Assembly: GCA_001788565.1 (NCBI GenBank)
Contig: MGCX01000010.1
Location: 1 to 36,518, forward strand
Source of the DNA: Candidatus Saccharibacteria bacterium RIFCSPHIGHO2_12_FULL_49_19
GTDB lineage: Bacteria; Patescibacteriota; Saccharimonadia; Saccharimonadales; UBA10212
Reading direction: 5' to 3'
DNA length: 36,518 nucleotides
Part shown: one piece after another, positions 31,334 to 36,518 of the stretch
Numbering within the stretch: position 1 is the first letter of the stretch
How the letters are laid out: each line of letters starts with the position of its first letter
Translations under genes and position numbers: made by a program
Notes under the pieces: model-generated
What the model saw: the letters and a program-made list of their open reading frames with translations, nothing else
Databases searched by the model: none
What the model was told of the DNA's origin: nothing

Positions 31334-33160
31334 TTACCAGCCTCCACCACCGCCTCCTCCGCCGCCGCCTCCGGCGCCTCCGCCGGAGAAGCCGCCGCCG
31401 CCGGAGCTGCTGGGCGAAGTGAAGGTTTGTGATGACGCTGATGAAAAACTATTCAGTGATGAGCCTATATAAGCAGCGTTAAAGGCGGTGACGTGCCCAT
31501 CGTACCAACCCGGCGAGGATGAATAGATCCCCTCAAACTGTTTTCCCCACTGCTTTTCTAAACCAAACAACATGGCATAAGGCAGCAAGCTTTCAAACAA
31601 CTTGACTCTCATTTTGGGACTATTCGGATCATAGGAACCATTTTTAATTTTTTCGGCGCCTTCCGGACTTTGACCAAATTTTAATCTGTCGGCTTCAGCT
31701 AGCTTAATATAGTCTTTTAAGCCCAGCAGGGCATCATGAGCCTCTACTCCGGCAGCAGATCGAGCCGGCATAAAGTAAGAGAAGATTAGCATTACCAAAC
31801 CCGCTAAAAGAAGACCGATGCCCAGTGGGGCAATAAACGGCACGAACAGGCCGGCGAAACCGATGCCCAAAACCCCAGCCCCCCAATACACATAGCCGCG
31901 CTTCACTTTTTTGGGATCTTTAATAAAAAAACCTTGCTTGTGCATGCCGGCCGATAATTCATCTTCCAAGTCCTTCATCGCCTCAAAAACTGTGCGGCGC
32001 AGACTCGATGATTTTTTAATGTCGCTGATCTTAACCTTGGCTCCCGGCTCGGCAGCCGAGAAGATAGTTTCAACAACCTTTTTTTGCTCCTTGGAAAGAC
32101 CGTCTGGCGCCTTGACCAGCTCCAGCTCATAATCGGTCTTGCCAAACAGACCCTTTTTAGGAATCTCGTGGATGTTGATATAACGAGCGATGGCCAGCTC
32201 TACTACGGCGGCGCTAAAGGCTTGATTGCGAAGCTTCTGAGATAGCAAAAAATCGCTAGTAAGGGTGTTGAAGTTCTTGGGCGGCTCATACTCGGCAATG
32301 ATGACACCGCGGCCCTTCGGGTCATCGCCAAATTTACGCCATCGTTTAAACATGAACCAAGAGGCTGACAACGGAGGTATAGCCACTGCGATAGCTGAAG
32401 CAATGAAGACGGCCTTCTTAAGGAATGCCTCACGGGCAATTTCCGGACCCGGAACAAAGGTCCCCGGCTCAAAGGCCAGTACGAACGTCAAGGTTTCATA
32501 AGCCTGCAGTGGATCCAAAGCATTCACTGCTACCACAGTCTCGGAACCATCCTTCAACTTCTCAATAGTACAGCGATCCTCGCCAGTTTGAGAAAATACT
32601 CCTGCGTAACATCTCATTCCATCTTTAAGGGTTGATTCCAATGCCGATTGAACGTGAATGCGAGCGGTGACACTAGAAAATACTTGCTGCCACTGATCGC
32701 CGTTGACATCCCAATAAAATTCGTCATGGGTTGGGAAGTTACGTACCACATTTCGTAAGCTATACCTGATGACATAGGTTTGCTGGCCATGCGCATACAC
32801 ACCTGGGTCGCCTATTTTAAGTACCAAATTATCATTTTGCTCATAGGTAGTGTACTGGTGGGCTAAACCACTTTCGTTTTTGATGCTTTCAATTGTCATA
32901 GAGACAGTGTGATCGTTATAAGTCTGAGGTATGGCCCGTAAGATTCCGTGATTCTGATCGATATCGGGAAATTCGGCGGTAATTTTTTCTATAACATTGA
33001 GAATAGAGGTCTTCTGCTCATCACGGGATAAGAAATAGTCAGCCTCAAAACTTCTGATCTTAAAATCATTGACGCCCTGCGCTGACAGCTGGGCTGGAAT
33101 CGCGCTCAAAATGACTAGTGCGAGCAAGCTAAAAACGATAAACTGCCTCAGCCATCTCAT
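31334..33160 (-). CDS. DUF2207-family membrane protein with Gly-rich C-terminus
   Basis: A 608-aa predicted surface/membrane protein. It starts with a signal peptide (MRWLRQFIVFSLLALVILSAIPAQLSAQG), then an extracytoplasmic beta-rich DUF2207 domain (FKIRSFEADYFLSRDEQ...), a membrane segment near FIASAIAVAIPPLSASWFMF, a cytoplasmic helical part, and two closely spaced membrane segments (GAGVLGIGFAGLFVPFI and IGLLLAGLVMLIFSYF). It ends in FSGGGAGGGGGGGGGGGW, the Gly-rich tail typical of this family. Function unknown in all members. An upstream extension of the frame was rejected; ATG 33160 has TGATAAAGT 7 nt before it, predicting a leaderless mRNA. Divergent from the thioredoxin gene. Confidence 0.88.
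   Translation of the reverse strand: MRWLRQFIVFSLLALVILSAIPAQLSAQGVNDFKIRSFEADYFLSRDEQKTSILNVIEKITAEFPDIDQNHGILRAIPQTYNDHTVSMTIESIKNESGLAHQYTTYEQNDNLVLKIGDPGVYAHGQQTYVIRYSLRNVVRNFPTHDEFYWDVNGDQWQQVFSSVTARIHVQSALESTLKDGMRCYAGVFSQTGEDRCTIEKLKDGSETVVAVNALDPLQAYETLTFVLAFEPGTFVPGPEIAREAFLKKAVFIASAIAVAIPPLSASWFMFKRWRKFGDDPKGRGVIIAEYEPPKNFNTLTSDFLLSQKLRNQAFSAAVVELAIARYINIHEIPKKGLFGKTDYELELVKAPDGLSKEQKKVVETIFSAAEPGAKVKISDIKKSSSLRRTVFEAMKDLEDELSAGMHKQGFFIKDPKKVKRGYVYWGAGVLGIGFAGLFVPFIAPLGIGLLLAGLVMLIFSYFMPARSAAGVEAHDALLGLKDYIKLAEADRLKFGQSPEGAEKIKNGSYDPNSPKMRVKLFESLLPYAMLFGLEKQWGKQFEGIYSSSPGWYDGHVTAFNAAYIGSSLNSFSSASSQTFTSPSSSGGGGFSGGGAGGGGGGGGGGGW
31340..31410. repeat. Low-complexity GGC/CCG tract encoding poly-Gly tail
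   Basis: Short GGN-codon repeats (seen as CCGCCGCC and CCTCC on the plus strand) encode the C-terminal Gly run of the DUF2207 protein. Such tracts can slip in replication or sequencing, so the exact Gly number is uncertain. Confidence 0.7.
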
Positions 33161-33167
33161 CTTCTTA

Positions 33168-33202
33168 ACTTTATCATGGCTCCCCCAGGCAAGTGATAAA
33201 AT
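33168..33202. promoter_or_regulatory. Divergent extended -10 elements of DUF2207 and thioredoxin genes
   Basis: Minus strand: TGATAAAGT (33168-33176), 7 nt before DUF2207 ATG 33160. Plus strand: TGATAAAAT (33194-33202), 7 nt before ATG 33210. Only 17 bp lie between them, so no separate -35 elements for both can fit without overlap. Both mRNAs are predicted leaderless. Confidence 0.55.
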
Positions 33203-33209
33203 GAAAGAT

Positions 33210-33659
33210 ATGCTAAAGCTTGTCATCGCTGGCTTGATTATCTTAGTTCTTGGCGTCGGAGCAGCGTTTCTTATCACAAATATCGATTTCTCCGTACCAA
33301 CCACTTCAGACAAAACGGCTCAATCATCAGCCAGTGGCCAGCCTTCTCAAACACCCAGCCAATACGTTGACTACTATGACGGGGTTATTACCGCTACCGC
33401 CGGTCAAAAAGTCCTTTTCTTCTATGCCCCCTGGTGCCCGCAGTGCCGAGCCCTAGAGACTAGCATCAAAGCCGGCACTATTCCTTCTGGTGTGACCATT
33501 ATCAAGACTGATTATGATAGTATGCAGGGCTTGCGGCAGAAATACGGGGTTACTATTCAGACCACGTTGGTGAAGGTCAACGACGATGGCGACTTGGTAG
33601 AAAAATATGTCGCCTATGATGAACCGACCCTTCAATCAGTGATTGATAATCTCCTCTAG
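33210..33659 (+). CDS. Membrane-anchored thioredoxin-like protein
   Basis: A 149-aa protein with one N-terminal membrane helix (about 3-25), a Ser/Gln/Pro-rich linker and an extracytoplasmic thioredoxin fold. The redox motif is FYAPWCPQCRALE (CPQC), followed by VTIIKTDYDSMQGLRQKYGVTIQTTLVKV; the usual cis-Pro site reads TIQTT, so the Pro preceding the active site pocket is missing or replaced by Thr. It would reduce or isomerise disulfides outside the membrane with electrons from the CcdA-like protein encoded 5 nt downstream. Two ATGs are possible (33201, 33210); a TGATAAAAT box 7 nt before 33210 overlaps the first ATG and favours 33210. Confidence 0.88.
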   Translation: MLKLVIAGLIILVLGVGAAFLITNIDFSVPTTSDKTAQSSASGQPSQTPSQYVDYYDGVITATAGQKVLFFYAPWCPQCRALETSIKAGTIPSGVTIIKTDYDSMQGLRQKYGVTIQTTLVKVNDDGDLVEKYVAYDEPTLQSVIDNLL

Positions 33660-33664
33660 GCGCC

Positions 33665-34402
33665 ATGCCGCTGATAATCATTTCTTTTCTGGCGGGAATG
33701 TTCACCATTTTAGCCCCTTGCATCCTGCCGCTTCTGCCGGTGGTGGTTGGCGGCACTGTTGCCCGAACAGGGGTCAATCCTAAAAGATCATGGCGCCGTC
33801 CATTAACCATTACCGCTGCTCTGGCTGCATCAATTATTATTTTCAGTTTGCTGCTCAAAGCCTCGACGGTTTTTTTAGGCATCCCGATACTAGTCTGGCA
33901 AGCCGTGGCCGGGATCATCATCATCCTATTTGGCATTAGTATGCTGTGGGCCACCGGGTGGGATCGACTGGCAACCAAGCTAGGACTAGCCGGCGCCGCC
34001 AATCACATAAACTCGCTAGCTCTTGCTAAGTCTGGTAGCGGTGGAGACGTCTTAATGGGCGCTTCGCTGGGTCCGGTTTTCAATAGCTGCAGTCCGACCT
34101 ACGCCATCATCATTGCCGCCATCTTGCCGGCTTCTTTCATCGAAGGCTTTATCTATCTAGCGGCCTATGCAATTGGTCTGTCGTTAATGCTGCTGCTAAT
34201 TGCCTATTTTGGCCAAGGTCTGGTCCGCAAACTGGGCTGGGCCACCGACCCTTCGGGCTGGTTCAGAAAAGCCATCGGTGCGATTTTTATTCTAGTTGGT
34301 GTGGCACTAGTCTTAGGCATTGATAAAGAAGTGCAGACTTACATCTTGGAAAATGGCTGGTATGACCCTATTTACAACCTCGAACAAAAATTCATGCTCT
34401 AA
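33665..34402 (+). CDS. CcdA/DsbD-type membrane thiol transporter
   Basis: A 245-aa, six- to seven-helix membrane protein that moves electrons from cytoplasmic thioredoxin to extracytoplasmic thiol proteins. The two active Cys are in the right places: MFTILAPCILPLLPVVVGG in TM1 and GASLGPVFNSCSPTYAIIIA in TM4, each followed by the characteristic Pro. Later helices (FIEGFIYLAAYAIGLSLMLLL, IGAIFILVGVALVLGI) match the family. It begins 5 nt after the thioredoxin stop, so the pair works as one relay. Its cytoplasmic partner could be fed by the TrxB/glutaredoxin genes at 16-18 kb. Confidence 0.9.
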   Translation: MPLIIISFLAGMFTILAPCILPLLPVVVGGTVARTGVNPKRSWRRPLTITAALAASIIIFSLLLKASTVFLGIPILVWQAVAGIIIILFGISMLWATGWDRLATKLGLAGAANHINSLALAKSGSGGDVLMGASLGPVFNSCSPTYAIIIAAILPASFIEGFIYLAAYAIGLSLMLLLIAYFGQGLVRKLGWATDPSGWFRKAIGAIFILVGVALVLGIDKEVQTYILENGWYDPIYNLEQKFML

Positions 34403-34580
34403 CTGTGCATTGCAAACGCCCCGACCTGCTCGTCGGCGCAGCCGCCAACTCCGCTGGTGTTTAAGCGCACTACTTCGTCAAATCCTCAGCTACTCGTTCA
34501 CAGTATCAAAGTAATACTGCTCACTCCGTTGCTCGGTTTTTCCTCGTATTGCATCTGCCTGCATTGCCCAGTCTTTGAAA
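34403..34580 (-). other. Structured non-coding stretch with several short hairpins
   Basis: No convincing gene lies here. Read on the minus strand, a chain of short inverted repeats follows: CAGTAT/ATACTG around a 7-nt loop (34501-34519), CCA/TGG arms, GGCG-GCTG-CGCC, and CGAC/GTCG around six bases, ending near the ccdA stop. It could be a longer RNA reading past the terminator at 34582, or the decayed remains of an element. It has no tRNA T-loop and no tmRNA or RNase P signature. Confidence 0.4.
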
Positions 34581-34581
34581 A

Positions 34582-34609
34582 GCAAAAAAGAGGCTTTTGA
34601 GGGCCTCTT
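34582..34609 (-). terminator. Rho-independent terminator
   Basis: Minus strand: a 7-bp stem AAGAGGC/GCCTCTT with an 8-nt loop, followed immediately by a run of six T (34584-34589). It is the best intrinsic terminator in the window. It could end the candidate small RNA and/or transcripts from the coiled-coil gene at 34735. Confidence 0.75.
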
Positions 34610-34664
34610 CTTTGTCGTAACAATGTCACCGAAGTGGATTGTTACTGACCACCTCACGATGGCT
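34584..34664 (-). ncRNA. Candidate small RNA of about 80 nt
   Basis: A near-consensus promoter directs minus-strand transcription from about 34664. The predicted RNA has a 5' hairpin-prone segment (CCA...TGG), then a hairpin with perfect 8-bp arms GTAACAAT (34638-34645 on the RNA strand) and ATTGTTAC (34617-34624) enclosing CAC-TTCG-GTG, a C(UUCG)G tetraloop, and then an intrinsic terminator. A 64-codon frame crosses the same bases but the structure and terminator argue for RNA. I do not recognise it as 6S, SRP, tmRNA or RNase P RNA. Alternatively, it is a structured 3' region of the upstream gene. Confidence 0.5.
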
Positions 34665-34670
34665 ACTCTC

Positions 34671-34700
34671 ATTTTATTCCCCACGGGAATCGATTGTCAA
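34671..34700 (-). promoter_or_regulatory. Near-consensus promoter (TTGACA-18-TAAAAT) of candidate small RNA
   Basis: On the minus strand a perfect TTGACA (34695-34700) and a TAAAAT (34671-34676, 5 of 6 match) are 18 nt apart. Within the spacer is an inverted repeat ATTCCC-CAC-GGGAAT (34676-34690), which may be an operator. No protein gene with credible start follows. Confidence 0.55.
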
Positions 34701-34734
34701 ATGTTTATGCTTGGGGTAGATGTTGTAATTTTTT

Positions 34735-35361
34735 CTATACGATGTCAGCGTTGGACAGGAAGATGGTACTGATATCACCGTCAGCATTGAAGCTGAACGA
34801 GACGATATAGTTGTTGGCTGATTTACAGACAAGGGCGCCATCCGGGAAGTACTGTTTGTAATCCCCGGCTTGGTATTGATCTATGGTGGCTGCCTCTAAA
34901 TCACAGTTCCACGGATCGGTGCCGGCATTAATGTAGGCTAAATCAGCAATAGCCTGGGCTGGAGTCCTTTCGCCAAGACCTTCCGAGGCAGCGATAATGA
35001 CAATGACCTTACTGGCCATTAGCTGTTCCAGAGCAGCGTAATTACCTGACTTGACGGCGGCTTCGATGTTATCTAGATCTTCTTGAGTCGGCTTAGTGCT
35101 TGTCTCCTCGGCCGTAGCTTTTTCAAGATCACTTTTGAGCTTGGTGTTGCTAGCCTTTAGGGTGGTGATCTCAGCATTTAGCTTGTCTTGTTCCTTTTGA
35201 GCTTGACTGTCAGCGTAATACCAGCCGGCGGCAGCGGCTCCAACAATTAGCAATATTACTAATAACCACTTCAACATTTCTTTGCCTTTGCCAGATTTTT
35301 GTTTGGGCGGCAGGTGTTGTGGTATATCTGCCATTGGTTGGTGTGGTTGATCAGGTCCCAT
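34735..35361 (-). CDS. Membrane-anchored coiled-coil protein of unknown function
   Basis: A 208-aa protein not recognised by family. It has a Pro/Gln/His-rich cytoplasmic start (GPDQPHQPMADIPQHLPPKQ), a membrane helix (about residues 29-48), an outward coiled coil (about 52-85, EQDKLNAEITTLKASNTKLK), an acidic linker, and a C-terminal globular domain (VKSGNYAALEQLMASKVIVIIAAS to ISTIFLSNADIV) with two Cys (WNCD, LVCKS) that could pair. I start at ATG 35361, preceded by AGGGGG; an upstream TTG (35385) would add 8 residues. A TGCTACAAT box at 35386-35394 gives a leader of about 20 nt. Orientation suggests extracytoplasmic placement of the C-terminal domain. Confidence 0.75.
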   Translation of the reverse strand: MGPDQPHQPMADIPQHLPPKQKSGKGKEMLKWLLVILLIVGAAAAGWYYADSQAQKEQDKLNAEITTLKASNTKLKSDLEKATAEETSTKPTQEDLDNIEAAVKSGNYAALEQLMASKVIVIIAASEGLGERTPAQAIADLAYINAGTDPWNCDLEAATIDQYQAGDYKQYFPDGALVCKSANNYIVSFSFNADGDISTIFLSNADIV

Positions 35362-35385
35362 TTGTTCCCCCTTATGTTTAATCAA

Positions 35386-35394
35386 ATTGTAGCA
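35386..35394 (-). promoter_or_regulatory. Extended -10 promoter of coiled-coil membrane gene
   Basis: Minus-strand TGCTACAAT, followed by a short leader containing AGGGGG before ATG 35361. Here, unlike most genes of the window, the -10 is far enough away to leave a ribosome binding site. Confidence 0.55.
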
Positions 35395-35411
35395 TAAATT
35401 AGCCGGTGCTC

Positions 35412-36431
35412 TTAGCTGACAGCCAATAGCTTGTTGTGGCGCCGCGAGGCCTCAAAAGCCGTAGCGATTATCAAAATGCCAATTACCCCGGCTACCGCTT
35501 CGGGGATGTCAAATTTTATACCGGCCAGCAGTAACGTAGCCAGTGCCAAAATGGCATAGTGCGCACCGTGCACCAAGTAGCGGTATTCGCGCAACGTTCC
35601 TTCCCTTAGCAGCTGCAAGGTCATCGATCGTACGAACACCGCTCCGATGGCCAAGCCGGCGATTATCAGCACAATATCCTTGGTAATAGCAAAAGCGGCT
35701 ATTACCGAGTCAAAGCTAAACGAGGCATCTAAAAGTTCCAGATACAAGAATTGACTAAGGCCGTGTCGGTGGGTTCGGTGATCGCTTTTACTTTCCCGGC
35801 CTATTAATAATTGGGAAATTAGCTTTACGGCTAAAAACGTTGCCCCACCCAGTGCCCCAGCTAGAGCCAACTTCACATCGCCGGGAGCCAAAACGGTATA
35901 GATTATTGATACCGCGAACAAAGCTCCGACGACAGAAACCCACCACGGCTGGTTAAATTCACCGAGCGGAGCCTCCAGCCCGTTTAACCAGCGGACGGAG
36001 CGTTTCTCACCAAAAAAGCGCAGTCCCACCATCAACAAGAAGACTCCGCCGAAAGCGGCGATTACCGGATAGGCTTCTTCCAACTCGATAGCGTACTGCT
36101 CGGGATTATGCAGAGCTAAGTCCCAAACGTACGATAGTGACTCATCAATAGTAGTGGAAACCAATACCAAGGGCAGTATGGCCCGGACTAAGAAGACCGC
36201 CACTAAGATGCCGACCGTCAGAAAGACGATTCGCCAGAGTCGGCGCATGGTAGACAGCACTTGACTGTTAATCACGGCGTTCTCGAAGCTAAAGATAATC
36301 TCAATCAATGCCAGGGCCGTTACCGGCAGCAAGGCGTACCAGCCGCTAAAGGCGATGGAGCCGATGACTATGGCTACCGTAGCGGCAATGGCAAAATTAA
36401 ATGGCCCAAAGCCCTTGAATTTTTTGATCAT
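35412..36431 (-). CDS. DUF475/TerC-superfamily membrane protein
   Basis: A 339-aa membrane protein with about nine helices. Two repeated acidic membrane motifs define the TerC/DUF475 family: ALIEIIFSFENAVIN near residues 41-55 and LELLDASFSFDSVIAAFAIT in the second half. TerC-like proteins are linked to metal (Mn, Ca) efflux or tellurite resistance; DUF475 itself has no proven role. I start at ATG 36431 because TGCTAGCAT lies 7 nt upstream, predicting a leaderless mRNA; an in-frame TTG at 36455 would add 8 residues. It is followed by the coiled-coil gene after a 50-nt gap holding that gene's own promoter. Confidence 0.9.
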   Translation of the reverse strand: MIKKFKGFGPFNFAIAATVAIVIGSIAFSGWYALLPVTALALIEIIFSFENAVINSQVLSTMRRLWRIVFLTVGILVAVFLVRAILPLVLVSTTIDESLSYVWDLALHNPEQYAIELEEAYPVIAAFGGVFLLMVGLRFFGEKRSVRWLNGLEAPLGEFNQPWWVSVVGALFAVSIIYTVLAPGDVKLALAGALGGATFLAVKLISQLLIGRESKSDHRTHRHGLSQFLYLELLDASFSFDSVIAAFAITKDIVLIIAGLAIGAVFVRSMTLQLLREGTLREYRYLVHGAHYAILALATLLLAGIKFDIPEAVAGVIGILIIATAFEASRRHNKLLAVS

Positions 36432-36438
36432 TAAACTA

Positions 36439-36447
36439 ATGCTAGCA
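36439..36447 (-). promoter_or_regulatory. Extended -10 promoter element of DUF475 gene (leaderless)
   Basis: Minus-strand TGCTAGCAT followed by 7 nt and ATG 36431. No Shine-Dalgarno sequence. The remaining bases to the window end (36448-36518) show no gene. Confidence 0.5.
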
Positions 36448-36518
36448 GATATCAAGAAAACGGAGCCGCATTACGTGACCCCGTCTCCTGTAAAGAGTGT
36501 ATATCTTAAGCGCTACGG

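Noticed and set aside
33161-33313. N-terminal extension of the DUF2207 protein by 51 residues.
   Set aside because: It would overlap the thioredoxin gene and bury the signal peptide; the -10 box fits ATG 33160.
34403-34500. Possible tRNA, tmRNA or RNase P RNA in the GC-rich structured spacer.
   Set aside because: No T-loop consensus, no CCA-proximal acceptor pairing, no tag peptide ending in ALAA-like residues and no RNase P P4 signature.
34490-34684. A 64-codon minus-strand frame (starting GNKMRVAIVRW) over the candidate small RNA.
   Set aside because: It crosses a perfect hairpin and an intrinsic terminator, has no ribosome binding site at its start, and the codons look like a by-product of structured RNA. 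Not fully excluded as a small protein.
1-36518. Alternative genetic code (UGA as Gly, as in Gracilibacteria/Absconditabacteria).
   Set aside because: TGA acts as the natural stop of gatA, pfkB, transketolase N and others with coupled downstream starts, and is absent from conserved protein interiors.

Overview
The window is a gene-dense chromosomal segment with about 36 protein genes, most of them on the minus strand, and no tRNA, rRNA, CRISPR array or insertion sequence that I can recognise. TAA, TAG and TGA all act as stops, so the standard code applies. Several traits point to a Patescibacteria (CPR) member, most like Saccharibacteria (TM7). These are very tight packing, many leaderless-looking starts, a split transketolase with a pentose-phosphate/lower glycolysis cluster, a CPR-type small protein with an Rx4H motif beside gatA, and single-subunit energy and stress genes without the usual biosynthetic pathways. 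This placement is inference from gene content (moderate confidence); no marker gene in the window settles it.

Layout. 1-5200: gatC-gatA-HEPN-like protein-gatB (amidotransferase, gatB cut by the window edge), an unknown protein and uvrB. 5227-13680: a sugar-phosphate block read right to left: gap (with a 170-residue disordered tail), rpiB, rpe, transketolase N and C halves, class II aldolase, PfkB kinase, an unknown 428-aa protein and a LOG-like protein. 13712-15601: ppa, an inositol-monophosphatase-family gene and a Nudix gene, overlapping one another. 15642-17811: a GDPD-family phosphodiesterase on the plus strand, then trxB and a glutaredoxin-like gene separated by a 112-nt imperfect palindrome. 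17860-24882: pheS-pheT, an RND transporter and a membrane-anchored FKBP. 24953-31325: a GH63/MGH1-like glycosidase, rmuC, a ZIP transporter divergent from a Fur-family regulator, and an MFS exporter divergent from a type II NADH dehydrogenase. 31334-34402: a DUF2207 membrane protein divergent from a membrane thioredoxin-CcdA pair. 34403-34734: a structured non-coding stretch with a promoter, a cUUCGg hairpin and a terminator. 34735-36431: a coiled-coil membrane protein and a DUF475/TerC-like protein.

How the genes fit together. The central block covers non-oxidative pentose-phosphate interconversion plus aldolase and GAPDH, the usual CPR way to feed lower glycolysis. Redox genes (glutaredoxin, TrxB, membrane thioredoxin, CcdA, NDH-2) could supply and export reducing power. 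Pyrophosphatase, Nudix and the IMPase-like gene form a phosphate-housekeeping operon.

The most interesting signals are regulatory and structural. About a dozen genes have a -10 element (often TGnTAnnnT) only 6-11 nt before the start codon, which predicts leaderless mRNAs. Three divergent gene pairs share promoter parts or palindromes. Two convergent pairs use one CTAG as both stop codons. A previously unannotated small RNA is likely near 34.6 kb, and GAPDH carries an unusual acidic/basic tail.
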